Notes: generated by a model from the sequence alone, not told the origin. Counted from the first letter of the stretch, positions 1 through 15,306 are shown. The stretch: 64,000 bases of DNA from Punica granatum (GCF_007655135.1 NC_045128.1:39321885-39385884); one strand, 5' to 3'. A program made the numbers and translations.

Positions 1-72
1 ATCAGACGGTACGTATGATAAACATATATTTCAATTTTTACCAATACGGTGACTCAAACTTATATGCAATAT

Positions 73-1302
73 CACGTGAAAAATTGAATAGACCACAACC
101 GACTCTTGCAAACTCTGATTGGTAGCTTAACGAAAAGTTGATTATTTGACAGGCACTGACGTGATACAAAAATTACCTTATCCTGGCACTTTTGGTTTAG
201 TCTACATTTCCGTATACCTAATTGTGAAATTGATGTCCTCTTTTACTTAAACTTGACAAGCAAGGACTGATCAGTGGGAACCTCTGCCGTTTTAAAAGAA
301 AAAAAAAACTAAAAATAAAAAATGGAAGAAATAAGTTCTGATGCTATGATTGAAATTTTCAAATTTCAACGAGCACACTTGTTTGCACTACTCATGCATC
401 CATTATTGTCTCCACTACTTATATATATATATATATATATATGTATACACACACACACCCACATTCGTATTCGTACCTTTTATTATTAGTGACATTCTCA
501 ATAATGATCAACCCCACTTGCATTAATGGACACAATACAGCTAGAAAAATAACTTTGATAAAATTTCACGTACACACTTAACGAAGCAGGCAAAGCCAAC
601 CAAAAAGATGGACATAGATTCGTCAAACTGATCACGTAAGCTGGAGTCAGAACGTCCATTTCCTCATCGAATAACATTTACATTAACAAAAATGGTATAT
701 GATGCCCGGACTGATTCCGACACAGCGGATATGCGTTATCGAACCGTCTCCGAGACACGGTCTAAGATTTATTAAAGGATAAAATATCTACCGCGATATG
801 CTGCAATTTTAGCTAAGGGAGGAGAGAGAGAGAACAAAAGCCGGGGGCGGTGCCGACCAATGGAAGGGGGCGGGAGTCACGTGATAGGGACGTTACCGTC
901 TCGTCTCTTCTGCGGCCCTCCGGGTCCTGCCTGAGTTTATTTAACGGTGGGATCACTACTCGTCGTTATGATGGCTGCTTTGCCTTTGTCTTAGCGGGGA
1001 ACCGTTAAATTATGGTTAGTTAGTCAGTTACTTGGCTAGCCAGTCATTCCACCACCACGTGGCTTGGCCTAGATTCTTCCGAGGGACACCTCAGCATCCA
1101 AACTGATGGCTGTAATCAACTGTCTCCTCGGAGGCACATGCTCCACACGTGGGCCCATTGCCTTTGTCCTTCTTCCACGTCGGCACTCAATGTCACGTTT
1201 TATGACAAGACCAGAGCCCCGTCGTTATCATACTTTCCGACGAGCAAGTTGATAATTGATTCAGCAATAATAATTCATATTATTCAGATTTGAGTTCACG
1301 TG
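73..1302. promoter_or_regulatory. Cluster of G-box (CACGTG) motifs
   Basis: CACGTG occurs at 73-78, 878-883, 1056-1061, 1146-1151 and 1297-1302, with a related CCACGTCGG near 1176. A CCAAT-like motif lies near 855 and a GC-rich patch at 840-930 is followed by an AT-rich TTTATTTAACGG near 935. G-boxes are binding sites for plant bZIP and bHLH factors. The arrangement looks like a stress- or light-responsive promoter, but no gene inside the window obviously starts from it. It may serve a gene to the left of the window or an unannotated transcript. The motifs are seen directly; the promoter role is inferred. Confidence 0.35.
421..442. repeat. (AT)n microsatellite
   Basis: Uninterrupted AT dinucleotide run followed by a short ACAC run. 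Confidence 0.9.
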
Positions 1303-3023
1303 AATACATAAAACGAGAATTTTGATCTTTAATGGGTCGATCTGACTCGATTGAATTGGTCGGTTTCAATTAAGTTTGCGGATGCCAAAATTAACAGCGA
1401 AAAATATAATAATTTTCAAATAATAATCTTATCTAAAATACATTTATTTGACATGAAACCTGTTGCTATAGAAGAACAAAAAAGAAAATCGGAGTATGTT
1501 ACTTTCACTCATCTGAGATCACATATATCCCGAGCACTGTTCCGGAAGTCGAGTTTCAAGTGCATGAACATACGCATGAAAGTCACGGAACAGAAGCACG
1601 CGTACATCGATGGGAAATAAAATGGTCGAAGTTTCCATAAACGGTTCGAATCTTCTTTAATGACGAGCTGATAATGTTTGGCATGCATGGCATGGTGCAA
1701 TGCATGTATGATACGAGGCTAGATATATCCCATGTTTTTAGTCGAAAATTGGGAAATGGGAAAAATTTCAAGCGTTGGAAATATTTGGCAGAGGAAGACT
1801 GACAAGTCAATGATTGGTTGACCTGTCATAATGAAAAGATGAAAAAAAAAAGAAAAAAAAAAGGAAGCTTTCACAGTGACTGGATTTATCTGCTTGATGT
1901 TGCCATCTCAATAGGAAGCAAAGCAAAAGTCACGAAAAAGAGGTGCAATACAGCACCTCCATCCCACCCACCAGCCACCAGCCTGTTCCTTTCTTTCGGC
2001 TCGTATTCTTCGATGCTCGGCGTATAAATGTACCACAGTATTACTGTATGTTCTGAAGGCAATGCTCATGCTCATGCATGATTAAAATGTACAGAAACAT
2101 ATATGACACGTAGAAATCGCCAACGAGCATAATCATGAAATACTATGAGAATCCTAACAACTGAACACAGAGAGACCCAACAATTTTTCGATAAAAAGCC
2201 AGAAACCAGGAAATGGGCCAATTGCACAAGGATAAAATGGACTCCTTGATAAAAAGGTGTCATTCACTCCCTCTGTGAACATGAAAATGAAGTATGAGTC
2301 CAAGAAGGGGGGGAAAAAAAAAGGGTTGGTAGGGTAGAGAGTTAATTAGGAGGAAAGAAAAGCAATGGAGAAAAAGATGGGTTGTGTGTTAGGTTAAAGG
2401 GTCATGTGCTTTGAGCCCTGTCATGGACAAAAAGGCAAAGCTCTATTTCCATGGATGATTATTCTCTTGCTCGCAGCATTTCAATTTTAACCTTCAGGCA
2501 GAAAGTGAGGAAAAAGTCTACAATCTTAAGAAGGAAAACAAAGTTTCATGAGAAGGAACCAGCTTAGGTTGCAATTAATTGGAAGCACATACTTTTATTA
2601 GTTTATCAGAATGAGAGTACACCGAGAGATGGAACCGAGTCTGAAATAATAAAGAGTCGACACCGACATACAATGCAGATATACTACTAGCTAGAATCAT
2701 CCTACAGGTCATTCTTCTGTAACACTCTTTTAGCATGACTAATGGATCGAAAAACAAAACTGGGACGACAAACGTATTTGTACAATAAGGCTTTTGCAGC
2801 CTTTTCTAGTCAAGATGATTAGCGAAACACCAAACTGTAAATCAATGCTCGTATCTAATGCTATAGGCGAAAAACTGTTCTCTGTCCTATGTGGAGCCTC
2901 TCTGATCTCGACGAAGCAGGCGTGAACTGCTTGGATAGTTTGCGTGTCGATTCCTACTTTGTTTCTTTTGTGCACACAATTAAAAGCGTGGAGGTTCTAA
3001 GCTTTTAATCTGATGCATTGTTC

Positions 3024-6057
<3,034 letters not shown>

Positions 6058-6617
6058 CAAATATCCCCCAATTCTAAGTCCTTAACAGCAACACCCTGTT
6101 TCCTTCCCCGCATCCAAATTTTCGTCTTTCTCGATCAGAGTCTCAAAAGGAAACAGCCCAAATGGAATGAAAATACGGACCTTCGTTTTCATGCTCCACA
6201 GAGCATGCAATCAAGGAGGTGATTGAATCGCCCCAAGCTGCGGAGATGTTAGACGACCCAAATGTGGAGCTTCTGAAAGATGAGAACTTGCTTGAAGAGG
6301 AAAAATGCGAAACTCTGCCACCAGATCAAGCAAGATGGGAACAATGCGTAATCCGTGGGATCTCCTGCGATAGATGAATCATGGATTTGGCGTCCCAAAA
6401 AATCAACCATTCAACCTCCAATTAGGAATTGTGTAAAGAGCAATGGACTAGCTGTTGATTCAACAACGATCAAACACCTCGTGGTCGAACTTGAAGAAAG
6501 TGTACGGTGAATGGACCGAAAGAAGAAAAGCAAGAAGGAGGGAGCTGAAGAAGAAGATGATGATGAATGATCAGAGCCTGTTCAGAAATGGAGAGGACGC
6601 CATGTCCAGAGTTTGTT

Positions 6618-6667
6618 AGAGAGAGAGAGAGAAACAGAGAGAGAGAGAGAGAAACAGAGAGAGAAAG
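6618..6667. repeat. (GA)n-rich microsatellite
   Basis: Imperfect GAGAGA run interrupted by GAAACA; it lies upstream of the kinase start on the opposite strand, so it would read as a CT-rich leader element. Confidence 0.85.
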
Positions 6668-6859
6668 AACCGCTGATTCTTCCAATTACGTGACAGAGCC
6701 ATTGCTCGAAGTCCGACGACGATGATATGATGAGCAAAATAGCGTTGCATTTGCATGGCGGTCTAATTGCGCCACCTTTACGTAATTTATCATTCCTTCA
6801 TAAAAAAAGATTATATTAAAAAAATATATATTTTGCCTAATCAAATCATTAAAATCAAA

Positions 6860-7003
6860 ATCAAAATCAAAATCAAAATGGGATATAGTACAGTAGTACA
6901 CTCCATCGCCTATCGACCTAGAGTTAGAGATTCGATATTTAGTGAAATTACCGTGCTCATTTATTAATTATTTAGAATTTATTTATCTCTTTTATAACAA
7001 AAA
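6860..7003 (+). mobile_element. tRNA-derived SINE with 17-bp target-site duplication
   Basis: The 17-base sequence AAATCATTAAAATCAAA occurs at 6843-6859 and again at 7004-7020, directly flanking this insert, which is the hallmark of LINE-mediated retroposition. The insert has a tRNA-like 5' part with a B-box-like GAGATTCGATA near 6928-6938 and ends in an A-rich tail. Its body matches elements at about 19003-19160, 47107-47243 (minus), 54735-54852, 58470-58575 and 59165-59285 (minus). The (AAAATC)n run at 6851-6879 overlaps the 5' end. It is non-coding. Confidence 0.75.
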
Positions 7004-7482
7004 AAATCATTAAAATCAAATTATCCGCACGGGAAAGTCCACCCTCTCTCTCTCTCTCTCTCCTAGCACCATATTAACCGATTACGTTGTACATTCTAAC
7101 ATAGAAAGTTGATCAGATAGTTTCATAATGTCGGAATTGGTTTACACATGAGAATCGCCCCTTAACCAATACATTGCATTGAAACACACTGTGCGGCACA
7201 TGTTTGCTCGGTACGGCTGAATCATGTATTTTACGGGAATGTTCACAATACAATCGTACGGTGCAATCAGTTTTTTGACCATTCGATGGTTAATAATTAT
7301 TTTTATTTATATATTCATAAATACTTGTAATTCAACAATTTAAAAAGTAATTGCAGCAAAAAAAAAAATTGTAACATAGAATTTCCCATATTTTACACTA
7401 TATAATAATTCATCCGATTAATTATGATAGGGCAAAGTTCCTATGGAAGTCCTAAAAGTATGTAAAAAGTTAAACGTAAATC

Positions 7483-8720
7483 CTAATTTGGCTCAACTAG
7501 TCCTAATCGTTTAGTCCAATCAACAGAGCGGCAACGCAAATACACCTTGAGCTTCCCAGGGATAGTATGGTCCCCTAGTGCCAGTGGACATACAACTAAT
7601 GTCATCTTATGCTTTATCTGAGCACTGTTGCTCCTCGGCCTACTGATCTTCTCGGTGTTGCATTCATTCTTAGACCGATCAATGTACCCTTTAGGTGCTC
7701 TGCCCCTCTTTCTACTACCCGAAACTGGCGGGACAAATTCAGAGGTCTCACCTTCTTCCCCAGATTTCTTAGCATTCACAGTACCACTGCTGGGTTTTGA
7801 TCTCCCTCGAGGCCTCGAGGAGTTTTACCAGAGCAGAGACCTTGGAAGACTGCGGGGCTGAGCTGGTGGGTTTTGAATCCACATTTTCTTGGTCGGACTT
7901 TCTTGAGAGATTCCGATGGGACTGAGAACAACTCGGCTTCTTATAATAGTCGGCTGCGACAGAGAGAGGAGGGGGGGAAGCGGCTGTTCGTGCTTCCCAT
8001 AAGTTTGAGAATGCACCCTCGACAGAAGATATGGGCACAGCAAGCGATAACCATATCTCTGGGTGGAGAAATGCAAATACGACAATCCAAATCTCCTTCT
8101 TTTGATTACCTAAAATGTAGTATTCATCTTCCTTAATACTGTTTTTGGTTGTTGGAATCGCTGTCTCTCAAAGAACTGCAGAAGTAGGTAAATTGCATTC
8201 TGCAGGAAATATAGTTTAATAGAGTTGCTTTCTGGTTAATGTGACTTAACGCAATGATGAACATAAAGTAAACGAACAATATATTCCTCTTTTTAGTATG
8301 TGCTCGTGACCATTCAAATCATCAGGAGTCTTCAGTGGTTTCAACTGGAAGAATTGATTTAAGATCAGGGGGGCGCAGGGCCAAGCTTATGCAGACCTGT
8401 CGTAGCCGTAGAATTGTACTGAGAATCGTGGTGTAGTTCCTCGTCAAAGTACCCTCCCTGAATACAACTCCTGACAATGTTCTTTGCCCGTTTCCATCCA
8501 ATCGTACAGCCTCCGCTCCTTGAGAGGAAGATCAACCAAACATGTCTCTACTGTTGTCTTTGGCAACTCGGCCAAATCCTCGCCGCCATAAGATTATGAA
8601 AAACCGGGAACACTTTAGTTGAAAACTACGAGCAACTCAGCAAAAAGCGCGTATCCATAGTCCAAACAAAAACTCCTTCCTCGAAGAAGGTCGGGCTGCA
8701 AGGCAGGGGAAAGAGACTAC
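7483..8720 (-). pseudogene. RAD5/SMARCA3-like SNF2-RING helicase pseudogene, scrambled
   Basis: Pieces of a RAD5-family DNA-repair ATPase (SNF2 helicase with embedded RING) can be read in changing frames on the minus strand. Near 8540-8480 there is TTVETCLVDLPLKERRLYDWM, shortened here to its core VETCLVDLPLKERRLYD. Near 8440-8355 comes RNYTTILSTILRLRQ followed by PPDLKSIL. Near 8075-7960 is a RING core DCRICISPP and CCAHIFCRGC. Near 7840-7795 is SSKVSALVKLLEASR. All match the order in the SMARCA3-like family. The final piece (about 7610-7540: MTLVVCPLAL, GKLKVYLRC) belongs near the start of the SNF2 domain in the intact family, so it is out of order. Several frameshifts and stops separate the pieces. 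It is non-functional as a helicase. The family call rests on remembered motifs. Confidence 0.7.
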
Positions 8721-9840
8721 CGACAAGTCCACAATCAGACTTCAAACGTGAATAACAGTTTCATTGTACTTAAGCATCGAAGATGTTTACATGACACAGA
8801 CTGTATCTCTAAAGTCATATCACATCATATTAGAGTTCAGAAGGCGGGAAAAATACCAGCAAGCACGAGGCTCCTTTGCTGTCGCCTTGATTAATGACCG
8901 GCAATTCATTTGTTTAATTGCACCTCGACTCGATTTCATCGGGATGTACTCATAACCCGAGGTGTTGGACATGATTGTCTCCCGAGCCTCTGCATTGATG
9001 TTCATCGATAGCGGTAGTAGTTTCATTTGCAGATGAAGCAGAAGGAATAGTGATGAGTCTTCACTGCAGTTGCAGTATTGCACGACCTAAGGTGGAGAAA
9101 ATAAATCGTATAGAAAAACAAGACGATGACCAAGTGAAAGTTCGGTATGAGCAGTTGAGAATGGATGAGAGACGCCACGCTCTCACTGTTTGGAATCAAA
9201 TGAAGCAATCCGGCACAATTTCCAGCAAGGCAATGTTTCTTGCTAAAATTGGCATGCGAGACGACAACAAAGAGAAAGAATTCACTAACTGGAAAAGCGC
9301 CAAGGGCCTAATTGACAGTCCGATGATCAGTTTGTAGTGTACATCCATATTAATATCATTACTTACAATGACCTGAAGGAATAACATGTACTTGTGTTTC
9401 CCATCAATATATGTATCGAGTAGAAAGAGTGGGAAATGGATCTGCTTCCGGTAGAAACTCGGAAACTGCCAGATACTGAGCTCTTGAACTCGAGCACGAA
9501 TGAATTGATGACACTATCAATCAGAGAGTACAGACTTCACAACCCTTGGGCGTTGGGATCAAACAATAGTTCGCTACGTGCAGCAGCTTCGAACCTGAGA
9601 ATCACAAAAAGAAAATGTCGGAATTCACTCCAGGCCCCCCACAGCAACATGAAGCATAAGCGAGAAAAGGTAAAAGTCAAACTAAAATGCTGAACTTGGA
9701 ATTCAGAAAACTATATAGACACCGAATTTGTAGTTCGAGCAATTCAATTCTCAGTGGCATATCGACGATGTTCCAGATGTTCCAGCTTATGGATGCGTTG
9801 ATTTCCATTGAAGCTGCTAGTTAATTTTAAATGTAATAGT
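8721..9840. other. Unassigned region with two small plus-strand open frames
   Basis: Open frames at 9050-9337 (95 codons, charged, with a KVRYEQLRMDERRHALTVW stretch) and 9436-9693 (85 codons, basic C-terminus) lie in line on the plus strand. They could be exons of a small unknown gene or relic. I recognise no domain, and the sequence upstream at 8740-9050 shows nothing coherent. I do not assign a function. Confidence 0.25.
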
Positions 9841-10954
9841 AAGAATGGCCTAGTATTTCGTTGCGGGTCCTTTTTTTTTTCCTTAATAAAGTATCAAATT
9901 ACAAATAAGGTAGTGAAATAATTCGTGCGATGTACGAGTTAATTTTCAACGTTAATTATTCAAAATTTAAAAAATTTAGAATAACAACTTATAAATATGA
10001 ATATGTTAAAATATTAGACTAGTTTTAAATTATTTAGTGACGATTTTGTTACTAATTCTCTTATTTAAAGTGCAATGCTTATTTTAGATTTTTATATTTT
10101 ATGTGGTCCTAATTTTGGAAATCATGGGTATAGGTAATTGATGTTAACATACATTGCATATTTAACTATTAATATAATATAAAGACATGGTCGATGAAGT
10201 CCGCTTAGATATACAACGGGTCCCACTCGACCTATCATCATGTGTCACGTGACATCGATACTACGTGTTCATAATTTCCGTCCAAATTAATGAAAAAGTT
10301 GACGGCGTGCTACAATTGATTTCATCAAATAGAAAGTTTGTTCGGTTAGTACTAGGACTGGAATTCATGTCATGCAAGGGGCCATAAGAAAGTCCTGCAT
10401 CCTCAAAAATAAAAATTTTAATCGATCAATTAGGAGGCTTCATATGAGCTGATTTAGCGACGTTAATTTTCAATTACGCTTTCGGACAGAAAATATCTAA
10501 TGGCTAAACATTTAGGACTACTCAAACCAAATTAATACATTTAAGATTTAAATTTAACTTTTCGTATAAGTTTAGAACTTCCGTATGCATTTAGCCGTTT
10601 AGATTGTACTGAAGTTGACGACCAAACAATCCATTACGAAGGGCTGCTCCTGTTCTTGGTTTTGGGCCAGATGTGTTTGACTTTGTGAAGCCCAATAAAG
10701 GGCGATTAGCCGAATCTGGACCGGTCCATGGCCAACCTCGGTAGACCCAATAAAACAATGTAAACTTCACAAGAAATTGAAAAGGATAATACTACTCAGT
10801 ACATTAAAAAAAAAAAAAAGGCTCATTATTTATAACATATTATTAATTAATTCACATTATAGGGTGGAATATACCAAAAGATTACCTTCACGATAGGGAA
10901 GTCCCTTTTCTAGAATGACATCATTTACATATGTTTACGAATGCCGTCGCATTC

Positions 10955-11096
10955 ACATAAACCAGGTAAAACTCAGACGTGCATATATAGTTTTGACTAA
11001 ATATATTGTCTGTCTTAATCACTCCACATAAATCGGGTCAAACTCAGACCTACATATACAGTTTTGACTAAACATATTGTATGTCTCAACCACTGC
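10955..11096 (+). repeat. 71-bp tandem duplication
   Basis: Two adjacent, diverged 71-base units at 10955-11025 and 11026-11096. Both begin ACATAAA(C/T)C, share AACTCAGAC, and share AGTTTTGACTAAA followed by ATATTGT. Confidence 0.8.
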
Positions 11097-11499
11097 AAGG
11101 CGTGGTCAACTCTTTCGGCTTTTTATTAATGGGGTCAGGTGAATGAATGTGCGAGCGAGATTAATCCAAATGTAAAAAGTTCAGGTCTAAAAGGCAAAGC
11201 CAAAACGACCATCTTTGCTAAATTAATTAACAAATCAAATTATTGCCAGTATGCTTCCGTTCAGTTTTGACCTTTTGTTTTCTAATAAAAGGACTTCTTC
11301 AGACAGTCAAATCAAAATGCTTTCGGATTGCGTCAAGCAATCGACAATGTCAACCGCAAAGACAAACACCGCCGGCGGGAAGAATTCTCCTCGGAACGGC
11401 AAAAACTAATATTCAAATATCCCATGACCCATTCATAAAGGTCATGACCGTTTAATTGATTCTTCCATCTTCTCTTTATTCTTAGATCGCCATCCTTCG

Positions 11500-11503
<4 letters not shown>

Positions 11504-11531
<28 letters not shown>
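11504..11531. repeat. (AT)n microsatellite, possible TATA region of the VQ gene
   Basis: Uninterrupted AT run about 115 bases upstream of the VQ gene start codon. Confidence 0.8.
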
Positions 11532-11644
11532 GGACCCGTTTAGCCACTCTACTACTATCACAATCTCAAAACCTTTTCCATCGATACGTGAGCAGTCTCT
11601 TTTGGTTCAGACGCACTCCGACGGGGAAACATATTCACCTTGAG

Positions 11645-11980
11645 ATGGATGTGCTGGGTGAGCTTAGTAGGTCCGGGCTGACAATCACGGAGATCAAGCT
11701 GCAAGGCCCGAGGCCGGCGGCTCTGACGGTGAACAAATGCTTGGCCGGCATCAAGAAGCCAGTGGCTCAGAGAAGGAACCAGTCCGACCCGGTCGTGGTG
11801 TATCTGAGGTCCCCTAAAGTTATCCATGTCCAGCCCGAGGAGTTCATGAAGATGGTCCAACTGCTAACTGGGAATAATCCGGCATCATCGGCTGGATCTT
11901 CGGATTCTTTGGCAGCTTCAAGGCCGACTTCTTCCGATGACTCGGGCCGCAGCAGCCAAGGCTTGTGTACAAACTCTTGA
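11645..11980 (+). CDS. VQ motif-containing protein
   Basis: Small intronless gene of 111 aa, typical for VQ proteins, which are plant nuclear or plastid cofactors that bind WRKY factors, MAP kinase substrates or sigma-factor-linked proteins. The motif FMKMVQLLTG (consensus FxxxVQxxTG) lies at about residues 73-82, preceded by PKVIHVQPEE. A basic stretch GIKKPVAQRRN comes before it and the C-terminal tail is Ser-rich. The ATG at 11645 was chosen because it gives a family-like N-terminus, MDVLGELSRSG. The reading frame is open further upstream to 11588 but has no other ATG. It is convergent with the myosin-binding protein gene on the minus strand. The family is certain; the subgroup (VQ8-like) is only a guess. 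Confidence 0.88.
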   Translation: MDVLGELSRSGLTITEIKLQGPRPAALTVNKCLAGIKKPVAQRRNQSDPVVVYLRSPKVIHVQPEEFMKMVQLLTGNNPASSAGSSDSLAASRPTSSDDSGRSSQGLCTNS

Positions 11981-12649
11981 GCCCATTCACGCAGTTAGTA
12001 GCTGTTTCTATTTTTCGCCTAGCTCTTGAAAATGGTTCCCTTTTTAAAGATGTGAAACTTAGCAATAGAATGAAGACTTGATTCAGTAAGTCATGATTGA
12101 CGAAGCATATCGGCAATTTCTTACATCGTTTCAATTATGCCAAACCACCATGGGACAGCATCGAGGATCTTAAACTTAAAAGATGCACAAGGGGTTTTGA
12201 AGAAACTCGACAGAAGAGCAATAACACAGCTGATGTTCTACAACATCGGAATAAGATGGCGTAAAGCGGGACATCACATCCTCATAGTTGATAACAAGTA
12301 AAAATATTACATTACATATTTCTCATTTGCCCAAAGGACCAAATACAAGGAACAACTATTGTACAGAGGTCAATCCAAGAACGTACCTCATAATTGACAA
12401 ACAATTTGAACACATATGAGCACTTAGAGCTACATTATATCCACGTTTCACTAGTTTAGTTGCAAGCTCAAATGCTAAAACCCTCAACATTATATGTAAC
12501 GCCGCCGCGAGAACACCCAATGCAGTAGCAATAAATCCACCGGAGAAAAAAAATAAAAAAAGGAATTGAAAAGCCTAATGAGCAGTGTGACAGGAAAACG
12601 ATTGGTATGGAATCACATTGGAGAAGAGGCTTCGCATCAAATTGAAGTT
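11981..12649. other. Convergent 3' intergenic region
   Basis: The space between the VQ gene (plus) and the myosin-binding gene (minus) holds the 3' untranslated regions of both. No other feature is seen. Confidence 0.55.
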
Positions 12650-15306
12650 TCAGACTCGAGCTTTTGTAATGGTTCTTGTCAGGAGCTTCCTCTGCCTTGT
12701 TTGGGGGCTCTTGTCTAGAATCATCAGCAATCCCATATTGCGAGGTGAGAGCCCGAACATGTACCTGCAAATAGAGCCCATCAAAACCAAGCAATTCGAT
12801 GAGTTGCATGACTTGTTTTACCAAAATATTTTGATTAGTAGGTGCAGATGGATTCTAATAATGACACTGTCGAATAGCTAGTTACTGTCTCCCAAGAATA
12901 TCAGAGTCTATTTCTGCATAACTTTCATCCTCTTCCATTATGTCTTGCCACCCTCCGAATATCTTATTTCCTCCTAAATAAGAGCAGGGGGTATAGTTTC
13001 TTACTCAATGTCACGTTTTCTAGTCCGCCACCGATCACAATCTTGGTCTATACGAGACAGCTAGCTGGAATTCGCTAGAAATGAAAGTGAAAAAATCCTT
13101 ACCTGAAGAACTACTGCAATGCTTTCTACCAATCGACAGATTAGAAAATCAACATCTTCCCTATACCCCACAGGTTACTCCGATATCACAAAATATATGG
13201 AGTATAACAACACAAATATCGTCTGAGTTCAAGTACTGGAATATGTCCTGTCTTATAACTTACTAGTTCCTTTTTTCAGTTCCCGTAAATCGTGAAATAC
13301 AAGTGTGATTTATCTTTTTATTTGAGCTTCCTCTCGCTATAAGTTAATGAGCTGAAGCCATTTCCTCCCAGATGAAGAATGTTAAAACACAGCACATCAT
13401 TTTCTTTGCCCGCTTTTCCTTTTGGCTTCTTTCGAATTGGAATATCAGTTGGAGAGGCACGAACATGCAAATTTAAATTTAATACTGTACAGGACTACAC
13501 TTACTTGCTTTGTTGAGCTCTCTTCCTCCAGAAGATGAAGGACCCCATCCACTGAGTAAAAACACATGAAGGAAGCATGTTAAGGACCGATACTAGAAAG
13601 TCCATGCACAGCGAGAAGTTCCACCAACAGAGACCCCAAACACTCTCAATGCTAAGACTAATGACTTAGTTCTTCGCACAAAGAACACGAGTGACTCCCA
13701 GGAAAAATCAAGTTTTAACCAATACAAAGCGACAAACAGGGAAAATCTAAGCTAAAAAGCCAGACGCATCCTTATGTTCCATTTTAAATCATAAATTAGC
13801 TAAATATATACCATTATATAAAAGAAAATTAGGACGAGATTAATCAACGTAACAGTGAAAAGGAAGCACACCCCATCCGAAAGCAGATTCTTGCACTTCT
13901 GAAACAGTAAATACCAGCATAGAGAAATTTACCTTAAACATTGACCCAATTGAGAATTTTCTCAGAGAAGATGTCTTCGCAGGGGTGGGTCTTTCAGCTG
14001 GAACATCCTTACACAAGTGTTGCGCTATTTCCTTAAGTAACAGAAGCTGAGCTTTATCAGTCTGCATAGACATGATTGTGTGCCTCATCGACTCCCTGTC
14101 AGCCTCAAGAGCTTGAAGCCTCGCATATAGCTTCTTGATGTCAGGATCCCCAATGTCTGTGTGGGCCCAAGAATTCCTTGGTGTAGTGATGTAATCTTCA
14201 CAGATCCCAATACCACCAGTGGAGTTTGGCACCCGAGTATGTATGGAATCGACCGTGTAAATTCTGTCGCTCATGTCATCTCCAGCTTCTGATATATCAT
14301 TCATCTTTCTCAACTTTGAGTATTCTTCAGGCTGTGAGACGTAGTCCATCTTCTTGAAGCTAGCATTAGTGAGCCTCGGAGATTCAGTGGGCAAATCGGA
14401 GCCAACGTCTCTGCCTGTCCCGAAAAAAGAGCTCGAACTATCAGCGGAAAACCTTCTTTGATGCCTCGGTCTTCGAGGAGATAGACCTACTATAATCTTC
14501 TCTGGGATATTCCTCGCACTGGGAGATTCGCTGTTGAACTGAATGCTGCTCGGATTTCTCTCCATCTGGTAAATGCGGAACTCCAAATTCTTTAGATGAT
14601 CTCGAGGGGTCTCCCCAAATGCATACTTTTCAATGTCCACAACATTGTCCTCGCCCTCCTCTAAATTACCGGGATTCTCATTCGTGTTGCATTTTAGAGG
14701 AGGGTATTCATAGGTTGGGAGGTCATACAAGCTATCCAAGCTATCCTCATTGGTCCTGCTACGGCTGTTTTCACCGTCAGCCTCTGCCTCTGTGAGCCCG
14801 TAACTCATCATCCTGTGCTTGTAAGCCTGAACCTCACATGTCAGAGATTGAATAGCCTGCTCCCTCTTGTAAAGCACTTCCTCCAAAGCCATGATCTCCT
14901 GCTGATCATGCCCCATCTTCTCCTCCGCAAATCGCTTGAACTGTCGTGCTTCCATTTGCACCTCCGCCTTCTCCCTCTGCAGCCTCAGGATCATCGACAT
15001 GGCTTCATTTGCAGCGGTGGAAGACGCATTCCTCTCTTCTTCCAGCTCTGAAAGTAAATCCTGTATAGCCTGCTGCTGGCTACTAACCATCTCCCTGAGG
15101 GCAACAATCTCATTCTCGACCTGAACTCTGGCGATGGAATCATAGGCCAGCCCAGGAATATAAAACTTCTCCTGCTCGAACTCATCGTACTTGCGTTTCA
15201 CCGAGCGAAGCCAAGTCCCCGAACACCCGTAAATTGAACAACCACTACAGCCACAATTGCAACACCGGACCGCATCTGCGGAAGAGGGAATTTTTTCTGA
15301 ATCCAT
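12650..15306 (-). CDS. MYOB7: Myosin-binding protein 7-like (GTD-binding domain)
   Basis: Member of the plant GTD-binding (DUF593, zein-binding) family, which binds the globular tail of class XI myosins and links them to vesicles. Exons 15306-13933, 13551-13505, 12764-12650 join in frame to 511 aa. The N-terminus has a Cys cluster (RCCNCGCSGCSIYGC, about residues 14-28), then WLRSVKRKYDEFE. A long coiled-coil GTD-binding domain follows (about 63-165), with EEERNASSTAANEAMSMILR and QREKAEVQMEARQFKRFAEE. After an acidic, Ser-rich middle there is a second short coiled coil (LYARLQALEADRESMRHTIM). The small last exons encode WMGSFIFWRKRAQQSK and a conserved tail ending TRTITKARV. The ATG at 15306 fits the family. 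The frame stays open another 66 codons upstream to an ATG at 15504 and would add a hydrophobic stretch. MYOB7 rather than another MYOB is my best guess. Confidence 0.87.

Larger units (their letters stand above)
1..3023. other. Intergenic region, no gene recognised
   Basis: I see no convincing coding sequence here; open frames are short, lack recognisable domains and overlap on both strands. The stretch holds an AT dinucleotide run, a cluster of G-box hexamers between about 70 and 1302 (listed separately), and purine-rich runs near 1840-1862 and 2310-2330. The last several hundred bases before 3024 lie just downstream of the kinase stop codon on the minus strand and probably include its 3' untranslated region. 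Confidence 0.6.
6058..7482. other. Upstream region of the kinase gene and intergenic DNA
   Basis: Holds the likely 5' untranslated region and promoter of the minus-strand kinase, a GA-rich microsatellite at about 6618-6667, and a tRNA-derived SINE at 6860-7003 with flanking target duplication. A CT microsatellite lies at about 7042-7062. No coding sequence is recognised. Confidence 0.6.
9841..11644. other. Intergenic region upstream of the VQ gene
   Basis: AT-rich DNA without a recognisable gene. It contains an A-run at about 10804-10818, a 71-bp direct tandem duplication (listed separately) and an (AT)n run at 11504-11531, about 115 bases before the VQ start codon, which may act as a TATA-like promoter element. 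Confidence 0.6.

Noticed and set aside
2739..2975. Minus-strand open frame after the kinase as a further kinase exon
   Set aside because: Contains a weak FSPIAL-like resemblance to the CPK1 tail but no clear acceptor or alignment; not strong enough to add to the model.
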